This document shows, in pieces, positions 25,726 through 34,276 of a stretch of 62,514 bases of DNA. The position numbers and the translations under genes were made by a program. The first letter of the stretch is position 1, and each line of letters starts with the position of its first letter. The DNA is from an uncultured Paraprevotella sp. (GTDB taxonomy: Bacteria > Bacteroidota > Bacteroidia > Bacteroidales > Bacteroidaceae): contig CALUNJ010000003.1 of the NCBI GenBank assembly GCA_944321975.1, positions 1 to 62,514 of the forward strand, read 5' to 3'. The notes below the pieces were generated by a model. The model searched no databases and was not told the origin of the DNA. It saw nothing but the letters and a program-made list of their open reading frames with translations.

Positions 25726-26775
25726 TCAAGCCTCTCCTTTCAGCAAGGGGGCATATTGTCTCAATGCTTTTTTCACTAAAGCTATGGCCTCGTCCATCGG
25801 GCAGGACAGTTCGCCTCCGGCGGCGTTCAGGTGCCCTCCCCCGTTGAAGAATTCCGTTGCCATGCGGTTGCACGGGAAGTCGTCCACAGAACGCAAGGAA
25901 ACGCGGATGCAATTCCGTTCCGTGTCTTCGCGCAAGAACACCGATAGGCGTGCCTTGTTGATTTGCAGCGGGATGTTTACGAATCCTTCCGTGTCGCCTT
26001 TCTTGTGTGAGAAACGGCGTTGTTCCTCGCGGGTCAGGGTCATGAGCGAGGCGCGGAATTCAGGGAACACGTCCAGTTTGACATACAGCAAATAGCCTAA
26101 CAACCGGAAGCGGTCGGGCGAATAACTGTAGAACACGTTCCGGTAAATCTTATCTTTGTCGATACCTTTGGTGAGCAATTGCCCCACGATATAATAAATC
26201 TCGCTCCGGCTGGAATTGTAGGAGAAGCAGCCCGTGTCGGTCATCATGCCGGTGTAAAGGCACACCGCTTCTTCGTATGTCAGAGGTTCCAGCCCGTCCA
26301 TCTGCACCAGAATGCGGTAGAGCAGTTCGCAGGTGGAGCTCATGTCCTGGCGTGACACCCGCCATTCGCAGAAGTCCGAGGGGTCGAGATGGTGGTCTAT
26401 CATGATTTTCCGTGCGGTGGATTCTGTCACGGGCTTTTTCATTCCCAACAGCCGGTCTGGGGCATTGAAGTCGAGGCATACGATCAGGTCGGCTGCTGCA
26501 ATCACGGCATCCGATTCCGTTTCGTGCCTTTCGTAGATCCTCACACGTTCGGCTCCCGGCATCCATTTCAGGAAGTCGGGAAATATGTTTGGCACCATGG
26601 GCACTGCGTCTTTACCCTTCCGCCAGCAGTAGTGCGAAAAAGCAAGTATGGCACCCATTGCGTCCCCGTCGGGGGAAACATGGCAGGTAACTATGATATG
26701 GTTTGCTCCTTCCAGCAATGCATCCAGTTTTCGCGCCTCGCTTTCGGACAAGAGATTTTCCAACATAGAAATCAT
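25726..26775 (-). CDS. DHH-family phosphoesterase (NrnA-like oligoribonuclease / pAp phosphatase)
   Basis: A 349-residue DHH-DHHA1 protein. Motifs: 'ITCHVSPDGDAMGA' (DHxxxD-like motif I, here written C-H-x-x-P-D-G-D), 'VCLDFNAPDR', 'MIDHHLDP' (the DHH) and 'YTGMMTDTGCFSY'; the C-terminal 'FNGGGHLNAAGG' is the DHHA1 signature. NrnA-type members degrade 2-5-base RNAs and dephosphorylate 3'-phosphoadenosine 5'-phosphate. The frame runs to 26835 across the promoter box at 26793-26800, so I start at 26775; 26766 is an alternative. Confidence 0.9.
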   Translation of the reverse strand: MISMLENLLSESEARKLDALLEGANHIIVTCHVSPDGDAMGAILAFSHYCWRKGKDAVPMVPNIFPDFLKWMPGAERVRIYERHETESDAVIAAADLIVCLDFNAPDRLLGMKKPVTESTARKIMIDHHLDPSDFCEWRVSRQDMSSTCELLYRILVQMDGLEPLTYEEAVCLYTGMMTDTGCFSYNSSRSEIYYIVGQLLTKGIDKDKIYRNVFYSYSPDRFRLLGYLLYVKLDVFPEFRASLMTLTREEQRRFSHKKGDTEGFVNIPLQINKARLSVFLREDTERNCIRVSLRSVDDFPCNRMATEFFNGGGHLNAAGGELSCPMDEAIALVKKALRQYAPLLKGEA

Positions 26776-26792
26776 ATAACGGTTTTGACGCG

Positions 26793-26800
26793 CAAATATA
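26793..26800 (-). promoter_or_regulatory. -7 promoter element of the DHH phosphoesterase unit
   Basis: TATATTTG on the minus strand with TTTG 17 bases upstream (26818-26821). The 26801-27026 stretch between the two divergent promoters shows nothing else. Confidence 0.7.
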
Positions 26801-27026
26801 GGTAAAATAGCCGGAACAAACGAAAAAAAAAGCAAATTGCAACAATAAATCCGCGTCTTTAACAGACCTTTGTGTGCCCTTCATCTGGCGTAGCCGGGCC
26901 TTTGTGGTCACGACAGGGGCCGGCAGGGAATGAGAGATGGGCATTCTTGGAGACGGAAGGAGGGTGTGGGAGAGGGCTTGTGGCAACGAATTGGTGGATA
27001 GGCGCATGTGGAAAGGAAAAAAATCA

Positions 27027-27034
27027 GTAACTTT
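27027..27034 (+). promoter_or_regulatory. -7 promoter element of the mscS-yjbQ-dnaG-tspO run
   Basis: TAACTTTG, 52 bases before the channel gene ATG. Confidence 0.65.
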
Positions 27035-27086
27035 GCAGACGTTTGAGCCGGTGTGCAAAGTTGAATGAATATAAAACGATAATCGC

Positions 27087-27965
27087 ATGATACAGTTTCT
27101 TCAAATCGCTAAGGATAGCGTGGATGTGGCCGTGAAAGTGGAAAGCGCCATCAAGTCGGGGCACGTCGACCTCATCATTGACAAGTTGGTGGAGTTGAGC
27201 ATCAGTGCCGGGAAAAGCATTCTTATGGCCATCGTGGTTTATGTCGTGGGAAGGTTCCTCATCTCGCTGATACAAAGGCTGATGGAGAATATGCTCTCGC
27301 GGCGGAAGGTGGAAGTGAGCATCCAGACCTTCCTGAAGAGCCTGGTGAGCATCCTGCTCAACGTGTTGTTGATTGTCTCTGTGGTCGGTGCGCTGGGGGT
27401 CAGCACCACTTCGTTCGCGGCTCTGCTGGCATCGGCCGGTGTGGCCATCGGCATGGCGCTTTCTGGAAACTTGCAGAACTTTGCGGGTGGGCTGATCATC
27501 TTGTTTTTCAAACCCTACAAGGTGGGCGACTGGATCGAGGCGCAAGGCACCTCGGGGAGCGTCAGCGCCATACAAATCATGCACACATTGGTGGTTACGG
27601 CAGACAACAAGGTGGTTTATATTCCCAATGGAGCCATGAGCAGCGGGGTCATCGTCAATTATAGCCGCATGGAGACCCGGCGCATAGAGTGGGTGGTCGG
27701 CGTGGACTACGGGGAGGACATCGACAAGGTGAAAGCCATCGTGGAGGGGTTGATCAAGGCCGACAGCCGGATTTTGCAAGAGCCGGCTCCCGTCATCGCC
27801 TTGCAAGCACTCGATGCCAGCAGCGTGAATGTCACCATCCGGGTGTGGGTGCCTAATGCGGAATATTGGAATGTGTATTTCGAGATGAACAAGAAAATCT
27901 ATGATGAGTTCAACCGGCAAGGGGTCAATTTCCCGTTCCCGCAGTTGACGATCCATCAGGCTTAA
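27087..27965 (+). CDS. mscS: Small-conductance mechanosensitive channel (MscS family)
   Basis: A 292-residue MscS-type channel that opens under membrane tension to release solutes on hypo-osmotic shock. An N-terminal amphipathic region and TM helices are followed by the pore-lining helix 'SFAALLASAGVAIGMALSGNLQNFAGGLIILFFKPYKVGDWIE', the best-conserved MscS segment (glycine/alanine packing face), then the beta domain and C-terminal cage ending 'FPFPQLTIH'. It opens a plus-strand run with yjbQ (11 bases later), dnaG and tspO. Confidence 0.94.
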   Translation: MIQFLQIAKDSVDVAVKVESAIKSGHVDLIIDKLVELSISAGKSILMAIVVYVVGRFLISLIQRLMENMLSRRKVEVSIQTFLKSLVSILLNVLLIVSVVGALGVSTTSFAALLASAGVAIGMALSGNLQNFAGGLIILFFKPYKVGDWIEAQGTSGSVSAIQIMHTLVVTADNKVVYIPNGAMSSGVIVNYSRMETRRIEWVVGVDYGEDIDKVKAIVEGLIKADSRILQEPAPVIALQALDASSVNVTIRVWVPNAEYWNVYFEMNKKIYDEFNRQGVNFPFPQLTIHQA

Positions 27966-27976
27966 ACAGAAACGTT

Positions 27977-28390
27977 ATGATCACACAAGTCAGATTTGCC
28001 CTGAAAGCACGTCCCAGAGGCTTTCATCTGGTGACGCGCGAAGTCTTGTCTCATTTACCGGAACTGCCCCGCACGGGCCTGCTCAACTTGTTTGTCAAAC
28101 ATACGAGTTGCGCCCTGTCCATCAATGAGAATGCCGATCCCGACGTGCGTTCGGACATGGCAAGAATTTACGACCGGCTCGTCAGGGAAAACGAGCCTTA
28201 TTACGACCATGTGCTGGAAGGGGCGGACGACATGCCGGCCCATGCCAAATGCGGGCTTACGGGCGTGAGCCTTTGCATTCCTATCGTTGACGGCAAGTTG
28301 GATCTGGGCACGTGGCAGGGCGTTTATCTCTGCGAATTCCGGGACTACGGGGGAGAACGCCAGGTTACGGCAACGATTATGGGAGAATAA
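27977..28390 (+). CDS. YjbQ/UPF0047 family protein
   Basis: A 137-residue member of UPF0047, with 'FVKHTSCALSINENADPDVRSDM' and 'HAKCGLTGVSLCIPIVDGKLDLGTWQGVYLCEFR', in which conserved histidines and acidic residues form a metal-type site at the trimer interface. Weak thiamin-phosphate synthase activity has been reported for members, giving the label 'secondary thiamine-phosphate synthase', but the physiological role is uncertain. This is worth noting because the thi operon in this window lacks thiE. It lies 11 bases after mscS and 8 bases before dnaG. Confidence 0.9.
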   Translation: MITQVRFALKARPRGFHLVTREVLSHLPELPRTGLLNLFVKHTSCALSINENADPDVRSDMARIYDRLVRENEPYYDHVLEGADDMPAHAKCGLTGVSLCIPIVDGKLDLGTWQGVYLCEFRDYGGERQVTATIMGE

Positions 28391-28398
28391 GTCGGGCC

Positions 28399-30486
28399 AT
28401 GATAGACAGGGCGACCGTAGAACGGATCATGGATGCGGCACAGATCGTGGATGTCGTGTCCGACTTTGTGACGTTGCGCAAGGCGGGGGTAAATTACAAA
28501 GGCTTGTGTCCTTTCCATGATGACCGCACGCCGTCTTTCGTGGTGTCTCCTTCGAAAGGGTTGTGCAAATGTTTTGCTTGCGGGAAGGGGGGCAATGCCG
28601 TGCATTTCATCATGGAACACGAGCAACTTTCTTATCCGGATGCCTTGCGCTATTTGGCAAAGAAATATAACATTGAGATTCACGAACGCGAACTCTCCGA
28701 CGAGGAAAAACAGGCGCGGAGCGAACGCGAGAGCCTGTTTGTCGTCAATGAGTGGGCCAACGGCTTTTTCCAGGACCAGTTGTATCACACGGTGGACGGG
28801 CGCACCATCGGCATGGCCTATTTCCGTTCGAGAGGTTTCCGCGATGATATCATTAAAAAGTTTCAGTTGGGCTACAGCCCTTCGCAACGCGACGCCTTGG
28901 CGCGGGAGGCCAAGGCCAAAGGTTACAAGGAAGAGTATCTGCTTTCGACCGGTTTGTGCCTGAAGCGGGAGAACGGTTCGCTGTACGACCGGTTCAGCGG
29001 GCGTGTCATCTTTCCGGTGCACACCTTGAGCGGAAAGGTGGTGGCTTTCGGAGGCCGTGTGCTGGATGCGGCGACCAAGGGGGTGAACGTAAAGTATCAG
29101 AACTCGCCGGAGTCTGCCATATATTCCAAGAAGAAGGAACTTTACGGGCTTTTTCTGGCCAAGCAGGCCATCGTGCGGCATGACTTGTGCTTTTTGGTGG
29201 AGGGATATACGGATGTGATTTCCATGCACCAGATGGGGGTGGAGAATGTGGTTTCCTCTTCCGGCACGGCTCTCACGACGGACCAGATACGCATGATTCA
29301 CCGTTTCACAGAGAACATCACCGTTCTCTACGATGGAGACGCGGCCGGCATCAAGGCTTCCGAGCGAGGCATAGACATGTTGTTGGCAGAAGGGATGAAC
29401 GTCAAACTCTTGCTCCTGCCCGACGGGGATGACCCGGATAGTTTTGCCCGTAAGCATAATGCCACGGAGTACCAATCTTACTTGAATGCGCATCAGGTTG
29501 ATTTCATTAAGTATAAAACAGATTTGTTGCTCCATGAGGCGCAAGGCGACCCCATCAAGTTGTCGCGGCTCATCAGTAGCATTGTGCATAGCATATCTGT
29601 CATTCCCGATGAGATCACGCGTTCGGTCTACACGAAAGAGACCGCCGGGGTGCTGGCCATGAGCGAACGCACGTTGGTGGCGGCGATTTCGAAGGAAATC
29701 GCGAAGGCCAAGGGAGAAAAACAGAAACAGCGGGAAAACGAAAGGAGGCGCAACTCGCAGGAAGCCGAGGCCCAGCCCGCCGGCGGTCGGCCGGAAAAGG
29801 CCGCTGAAGTGTCTTCGGATCCGGGAAACCTCCCGCCGGAGATTGCCGGCACGCCCGACGAGCCCCGGCAAGGAGCGGGCGAGGCCCCGGCGGTCCCGTC
29901 CGAGAGTTTCGGGGAGGAGGCCAAGGGGGAGCTTGTGTTTTACCAAAAAGAAACGCTGCTGGTCCAGCTCCTTGTCCGTTACGGGGAGAAGATCGTTTGC
30001 CATATGGAGGATGAAGAGGGGAATGACGTGCCGGTGAGCGTGGCGGAATATATTCATTATGCGTTGGACGAGGACAATCTCTCTTTCCACAATGACTTGC
30101 ACAAGCGGATTTTGCAAGAAGCCATGGCTCACGTCCATGACGAGGGGTTTTCGGCCGGGCGTTATTTCCTGAACCATCCCGACAACGCGATAAGCCAATT
30201 GGCTTTTGAACTGAGCGACAATAAATACCAGCTGAGCAAATACCATTCAAAGTACAAGAAGGTCGCCAGCGATGAAGAGCGGCTGATCGACCTGGTGCCC
30301 CATTTGATTTCCGATTTCAAGCTGGCCGTCGTGGACGAAGAGCTCAGGCAAATCCTCCAGAAGTTGCGCCAGCCTGATATCCTTTCCAGGAAAGAAGAAT
30401 ACATGGAGGTCATGGCCCGCTATAAGGAAATGAAAGATGTTGAACGTGCTTTGGCGCGCGAAAGGGGAGACCGTGTCATCACTTGA
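28399..30486 (+). CDS. dnaG: DNA primase DnaG
   Basis: A 695-residue primase that lays RNA primers for replication. The zinc-binding domain has C37-x2-H40 and C58-x2-C61, followed by the RNA polymerase core and TOPRIM domain 'FLVEGYTDVISMHQMG' with 'LYDGDAAG'. A Gln/Glu/Pro-rich linker (residues ~455-530) leads to the C-terminal helicase-binding region. The longest frame begins at 28312 inside yjbQ; I use ATG 28399 because MIDRATVERIMDAAQIVDVV is the family N terminus. The linker is richer in Pro/Gly than the rest of the gene. Confidence 0.96.
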   Translation: MIDRATVERIMDAAQIVDVVSDFVTLRKAGVNYKGLCPFHDDRTPSFVVSPSKGLCKCFACGKGGNAVHFIMEHEQLSYPDALRYLAKKYNIEIHERELSDEEKQARSERESLFVVNEWANGFFQDQLYHTVDGRTIGMAYFRSRGFRDDIIKKFQLGYSPSQRDALAREAKAKGYKEEYLLSTGLCLKRENGSLYDRFSGRVIFPVHTLSGKVVAFGGRVLDAATKGVNVKYQNSPESAIYSKKKELYGLFLAKQAIVRHDLCFLVEGYTDVISMHQMGVENVVSSSGTALTTDQIRMIHRFTENITVLYDGDAAGIKASERGIDMLLAEGMNVKLLLLPDGDDPDSFARKHNATEYQSYLNAHQVDFIKYKTDLLLHEAQGDPIKLSRLISSIVHSISVIPDEITRSVYTKETAGVLAMSERTLVAAISKEIAKAKGEKQKQRENERRRNSQEAEAQPAGGRPEKAAEVSSDPGNLPPEIAGTPDEPRQGAGEAPAVPSESFGEEAKGELVFYQKETLLVQLLVRYGEKIVCHMEDEEGNDVPVSVAEYIHYALDEDNLSFHNDLHKRILQEAMAHVHDEGFSAGRYFLNHPDNAISQLAFELSDNKYQLSKYHSKYKKVASDEERLIDLVPHLISDFKLAVVDEELRQILQKLRQPDILSRKEEYMEVMARYKEMKDVERALARERGDRVIT

Positions 30487-30533
30487 CGGGCTTCCCCGGC
30501 GGAAATGAATGTTTTAATGAAAATGATAAATAT

Positions 30534-30995
30534 ATGCTTATGAACCGACTGACCCGGTATTTGCTTCCGGTGTTCCTGTGCCTGCTGGTGGGGGCTGCGG
30601 CTTTTTTCTTTCAACGGGAGGCCTTGGGGGAATGGTATCTTTTTTTGTTCAAACCGCGTTTCACTCCCCCTGCAACGGTTTTTCCCGTCGTGTGGAGTGT
30701 GCTCTACGTGCTTATGGGCATAAGCATGGGGCGTATCTGGGGAAAGGGGCTGAAAACAAGTGTCCGCGAATGGTGGATACAATTGGCGTTGAACTTCTGT
30801 TGGAGCATCGCCTTTTTTGCCTTCCGCGAACCATTGTGGGGCCTGGGCGTCATTCTTGCGCTTGATGCGGTGGTGTTGGATTACATCTTCATCACCTTCA
30901 AGAAGGACAAGCCGGCTTCTTTCTGTTTCATCCCCTATGCCGCATGGCTGATTTGGCTGACTTACCTGAATGCTTGCATTTACATCTTTAATTGA
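30534..30995 (+). CDS. tspO: TspO/MBR family tryptophan-rich sensory protein
   Basis: A 153-residue, five-helix membrane protein of the TspO/peripheral benzodiazepine receptor family, which binds porphyrins. The conserved 'FTPPATVFPVVWSVLYVLMG' loop-helix, 'ALNFCWSIAFFAFREPLWGLGVIL' and the C-terminal 'PYAAWLIWLTYLNACIYIFN' are characteristic. Bacterial homologues tune tetrapyrrole and stress responses. It follows dnaG by 47 bases. ATG 30540, two codons later, is an equally good start. Confidence 0.92.
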   Translation: MLMNRLTRYLLPVFLCLLVGAAAFFFQREALGEWYLFLFKPRFTPPATVFPVVWSVLYVLMGISMGRIWGKGLKTSVREWWIQLALNFCWSIAFFAFREPLWGLGVILALDAVVLDYIFITFKKDKPASFCFIPYAAWLIWLTYLNACIYIFN

Positions 30996-31000
30996 GGCGG

Positions 31001-31321
31001 TCAGGCCAGGTTCACGGCTGTGCCGCTGCAAGTGACCATCAGCATGCTGCCGTTCGTGCCCACCGTTTCATAGTCCAGGTCTATGCCTATCACGGCATTG
31101 GCTCCCATCCGTTCGGCTTCTTGTGCCATTTCCTGCAGGGCCGTGTCTTTCGCTTTGCGCAGCACTTCTTCGTAGGAGCTGGAGCGTCCTCCGAAGAAAT
31201 CGCGCAACCCGGCGAAAAGGTCGCGTATGGCATTGGCGCCGATGATGGCTTCGCCGGTTACCACTCCGTGATACTTGGTCACTTGCTTGCCCTCCACAAG
31301 GGCGGTCGTTGTCATTAGCAT
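31001..31321 (-). CDS. YbjQ family (UPF0145) protein
   Basis: A 106-residue protein with the UPF0145/YbjQ pattern: '[70 protein letters not shown]'. Members form pentamers and are sometimes described as heavy-metal-binding, but no function is established. It ends 6 bases from the convergent tspO stop and is divergent from cysK. Confidence 0.9.
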   Translation of the reverse strand: MLMTTTALVEGKQVTKYHGVVTGEAIIGANAIRDLFAGLRDFFGGRSSSYEEVLRKAKDTALQEMAQEAERMGANAVIGIDLDYETVGTNGSMLMVTCSGTAVNLA

Positions 31322-31461
31322 CTTTTTTCCTTTTTGGTTATGTTCCTGTCTTTGCCTCTTGGGGGAAGATGATTTCCCAAGTTGGGAGACATTCTCGCAC
31401 GAAGATAGATGTTTTTTTTCAAAAATGCCACATTTTCTTGCCGGATAGTTTCAATTCTTAT

Positions 31462-31469
31462 TAACTTTG
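31462..31469 (+). promoter_or_regulatory. -7 promoter element of cysK
   Basis: TAACTTTG, 24 bases before the chosen cysK ATG, with TTCTTG about 21 bases upstream; it lies across an earlier in-frame ATG, which excludes that start. Confidence 0.7.
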
Positions 31470-31493
31470 CCGGTGGAGAAAGGGAAATTTGAC

Positions 31494-32444
31494 ATGGAAA
31501 AGATTTATCAGTCGCTTGTCGGGCTCATTGGCCATACCCCTTTGCTGGAAGTGTCCCGCATAGCACGTGCGGAAAAACTGAACGCCCGGGTGGTCGTCAA
31601 GATTGAAAGTTCCAATCCCGGCGGGAGCGTGAAGGACCGTGCGGCATTGGGCATGATAGAAGCGGCGGAAAGGGAGGGACTGCTCGCTCCCGGCGCGCTT
31701 ATCATTGAGCCGACCAGTGGCAACACGGGCATAGGATTGGCATGGATCGCCTCGCTGAAGGGGTATAAGCTGGTGTTGACGATGCCGGAGACCATGAGCC
31801 TGGAGCGCAGGAAGTTGTTGAAAGCGCTGGGGGCCACGCTCGTGCTCACTCCCGGAAGCGAGGGGATGAACGGGGCTATCCGTAAGGCGGAAGAGCTGAA
31901 GGCCGCGCATCCCGGCGCATTTATTCCACAACAGTTCGACAATCCGGCTAATCCGGCCGCGCACGTCGGCACCACGGCGGAAGAGATATGGCAAGACACG
32001 GAGGGGCGGATAGATTTTTTCGTGGCTACGGTGGGGACTGGAGGGACTTTGAGCGGCACGGCCTGTGGGCTGAAGCGGCATGATCCGAGGGTCAAGGCCG
32101 TGGCCGTGGAGCCTGCGGCTTCTCCCGTCCTTTCAGGCGGGCTTCCCGGGCCGCACGGCATCCAAGGCATCGGCGCGGGCTTCGTTCCGGCGAATTTCGA
32201 CCGCAGCCTGACGGATGAAATCATCTGCGTGTCGGATGAAGATGCCGTCCGGGGCATGCGCTTGCTGGCCCGCTACGAAGGCATCCTTGCCGGCATATCT
32301 TCGGGGGCGGCCTTGCATGCCGCCTTGGAAATTGCCCGCCGGCCCGAGAATGCGGGGAAAATGATCGTTGCCCTTCTTCCGGACAGCGGCGAACGCTATC
32401 TTTCCACGGATTTGTTCGAATGTGGCACGGCAGATGATTTGTAA
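31494..32444 (+). CDS. cysK: Cysteine synthase A (O-acetylserine sulfhydrylase)
   Basis: PLP enzyme making L-cysteine from O-acetylserine and sulfide. K47 in 'NPGGSVKDR' is the cofactor lysine, '[12 protein letters not shown]' is the substrate loop, and '[10 protein letters not shown]' binds the PLP phosphate. Length of 316 residues is usual. The start at 31494 ([17 protein letters not shown]) is set by the promoter box overlapping the earlier ATG at 31467. It is monocistronic, with no cysE nearby. Confidence 0.96.
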   Translation: MEKIYQSLVGLIGHTPLLEVSRIARAEKLNARVVVKIESSNPGGSVKDRAALGMIEAAEREGLLAPGALIIEPTSGNTGIGLAWIASLKGYKLVLTMPETMSLERRKLLKALGATLVLTPGSEGMNGAIRKAEELKAAHPGAFIPQQFDNPANPAAHVGTTAEEIWQDTEGRIDFFVATVGTGGTLSGTACGLKRHDPRVKAVAVEPAASPVLSGGLPGPHGIQGIGAGFVPANFDRSLTDEIICVSDEDAVRGMRLLARYEGILAGISSGAALHAALEIARRPENAGKMIVALLPDSGERYLSTDLFECGTADDL

Positions 32445-32620
32445 GATTTTTCCAAATACTTGCCACTCCCCCAGGGGGCACGCCCGGACTGGCGGGGCAG
32501 TGTGGCGGGGATGTGGCGGGGGCGTTTTGCCTGTGCGGGAGTCCGCAAGACACGCCACAGGCTTTCCGGTTGCATGTGGTTGTAAACCAGCAAGGTGGCG
32601 ATGCGCGTTGAGGCTGCGTC

Positions 32621-32711
32621 TTTTTTCTCAGGCGATTCACATTTTTTTCGCTTGAGATTTGCATTTTTTTCTCAAGCGATAGGTTCGCGTTTCTCTTGAG
32701 GGTATTTGCCC
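32621..32711 (-). repeat. Dispersed palindromic element, copy 4 (reverse orientation)
   Basis: On the minus strand the element starts GGGCAAATACCCTCAAGAG and ends GTGAATCGCCTGAGAAAAAA. Its core is arranged differently: CTCAAGCG (32671-32678) pairs with CGCTTGAG (32649-32656), and the outer arm CTCAGGCGATTCAC (32627-32640) has no full partner. It sits between the convergent cysK and ribH genes. Apart from this element and the ribH terminator, the 32445-32889 gap shows no gene. Confidence 0.85.
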
Positions 32712-32805
32712 GTGTCTTTGGAGCGGACCCGCTTCAGTGGGATGATGCACCCATTCCCCCCATGGCTTTTCCCATAGGTTCCCAAGGGGAGCGGTAACTT
32801 ATGTC

Positions 32806-32867
32806 AAAAAAAACAAGGAACATCCGCCTGCCGGCTTGATAGCGTGTGGCAGGGCGGATGTTCCTTG
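32806..32867 (-). terminator. Terminator of the ribH unit
   Basis: On the minus strand an 18-base stem (AAGGAACATCCGCC with its complement) is followed by a run of eight T. Confidence 0.88.
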
Positions 32868-32889
32868 CGTTTCCGGGTTGGAATGTCCG

Positions 32890-33387
32890 TTACGGTTGTT
32901 GGAAACGACGTTTATAAGCTACCATCTTGATTGCATCAATCGCGCATTCGTCCCCTTTGTTGCCCAGGATGCCCCCTGCGCGGTCTTGTGCCTGTTGCAG
33001 GTTGTTGCAGGTGAGCAGCCCGTAGATGACGGGGATGTCACCCTGGGTGTTCAGTTCGGCCAGGCCTTGTGTCGTGCCTTGGCAGATGTAGTCAAAATGC
33101 GGAGTGTCCCCGCGGATGACGCATCCGATGGCAATGACGGCATCCACTTTGCCGCTTTTGGCCATTTGGGCCGCCCCGAAGATCAGCTCGAAACTTCCCG
33201 GTACGGTGGTAATGATGATGTCTTTTTCCGCTACGCCTTGTTTCACCAAGGTGTCGTGTGCCCCTTGCAGCAAGGTGCCCGTGATATTGTGGTTCCATTC
33301 GCTTGCCACGATGCCGAATCTCATGCCTGCCGGCGAGGGAACGGAAGCCGGGTCGTAGTCAGATAAGTTATGCAATGCGGTTGCCAT
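32890..33387 (-). CDS. ribH: 6,7-dimethyl-8-ribityllumazine synthase
   Basis: Penultimate enzyme of riboflavin synthesis, joining the pyrimidine precursor with a four-carbon phosphate; forms icosahedral or pentameric shells. The 165-residue protein has '[10 protein letters not shown]', '[17 protein letters not shown]' (catalytic His-type motif) and '[21 protein letters not shown]'. It lies 32 bases downstream of the TPR protein gene and ends in a strong terminator. The other rib genes are not in the window and no FMN riboswitch is seen. Confidence 0.97.
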   Translation of the reverse strand: MATALHNLSDYDPASVPSPAGMRFGIVASEWNHNITGTLLQGAHDTLVKQGVAEKDIIITTVPGSFELIFGAAQMAKSGKVDAVIAIGCVIRGDTPHFDYICQGTTQGLAELNTQGDIPVIYGLLTCNNLQQAQDRAGGILGNKGDECAIDAIKMVAYKRRFQQP

Positions 33388-33419
33388 ATTTTTGTCTCCT
33401 TTCCGTGTGTGAAGTCGCC

Positions 33420-34097
33420 TTACTGGCTCACACGCTCAATGTATTTGTCGATCTCGGCATATTGCATGGAATTCACGTACTTCGACTTGATGGTCTGGTA
33501 ACATTCCAATGCTTTGTCTTTTTGGCCTTGTGATTCAAAGATTTCTCCGGCTTGGATCAGGAAGGTCGGGCTGAGGGAGTTGTTGTCGGCTTTTTGGGCT
33601 GCCTCCATCAGTGTGGCGGTGGCTTGGTCCAATTGGTTCAGTTCGGCATAGCAGTTGCCTAACGCCCCCAGTGCGGCAGGCGAGATCATCTCGTCGCCGC
33701 AGTCGTCGAAGTCTTTCAGGAGGTTGGCGGCTTCTTGGTATTTGCCGGTCTTGGCATAGCTCAGTCCGGCATAGAGGCGTGCGAGATTTCCGGCTTTCGT
33801 GCTGCCATATTCATCTGCGATTTTCACAAATCCGGGGAACCCTTGTCCGTCGCCGTTCAATGCTTTCTCGTAATTGTCTGTTGCAAAATATTGTTCTCCT
33901 CTGAACATCAGTTCATTGGCTTTCTCTTCGCGTGGGGTGAGCACGAAACTGCGGTAGAGGAAGTAGCCTGCCGCCACGACCACGATGAGCAGGAAGATGT
34001 ACATGATGGGCTTTTTGTATTTTTCAATGAAAGCCTCGGATGAGATCAATGTTTGCTCCACGTTGAGCGAATCATGATGTGTCTTTTTGTTCGTCAT
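33420..34097 (-). CDS. Membrane-anchored TPR protein (YfgM-like)
   Basis: A 225-residue protein with a cytoplasmic N-terminal tail, one transmembrane helix (residues ~31-50, '[18 protein letters not shown]') and a C-terminal region of tetratricopeptide repeats ('[22 protein letters not shown]', '[21 protein letters not shown]', '[17 protein letters not shown]'). This layout resembles YfgM, an ancillary factor at the SecYEG translocon that passes periplasmic clients to chaperones. In Bacteroidales it commonly sits beside ribH and recF, as here. Confidence 0.88.
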   Translation of the reverse strand: MTNKKTHHDSLNVEQTLISSEAFIEKYKKPIMYIFLLIVVVAAGYFLYRSFVLTPREEKANELMFRGEQYFATDNYEKALNGDGQGFPGFVKIADEYGSTKAGNLARLYAGLSYAKTGKYQEAANLLKDFDDCGDEMISPAALGALGNCYAELNQLDQATATLMEAAQKADNNSLSPTFLIQAGEIFESQGQKDKALECYQTIKSKYVNSMQYAEIDKYIERVSQ

Positions 34098-34171
34098 TTT
34101 ATTTGATGATTTTTTATTGTTATTTCCATGTGTTTTTTCTCCTGCCTGTCGCGGGCAGAAGGAAAGCGGAG

Positions 34172-34179
34172 CAAAAGTA
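34172..34179 (-). promoter_or_regulatory. -7 promoter element of the TPR-ribH unit
   Basis: TACTTTTG on the minus strand, 74 bases before the ATG. Confidence 0.55.
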
Positions 34180-34242
34180 GCTATTTTCTCCCGTTTGATG
34201 AAATTTATGGGCTATTATTTTCAGGATATGAGGCATAAACCT

Positions 34243-34250
34243 TAATTTTG
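34243..34250 (+). promoter_or_regulatory. -7 promoter element of recF
   Basis: TAATTTTG, 26 bases before the recF ATG. Confidence 0.6.
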
Positions 34251-34276
34251 CATTCAGAAAGAATGCCGCATAAAGA

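Noticed and set aside
28345..30246. Long minus-strand open frame opposite dnaG (633 codons)
   Set aside because: Composition is Arg/His/Leu-rich shadow of a GC-rich gene; dnaG motifs are intact on the plus strand.
32475..32488. Shared 14-mer AGGGGGCACGCCCG with the hairpin at 12074-12087
   Set aside because: A GC-rich match of this length is expected by chance in 62 kb; the surrounding sequence does not align.
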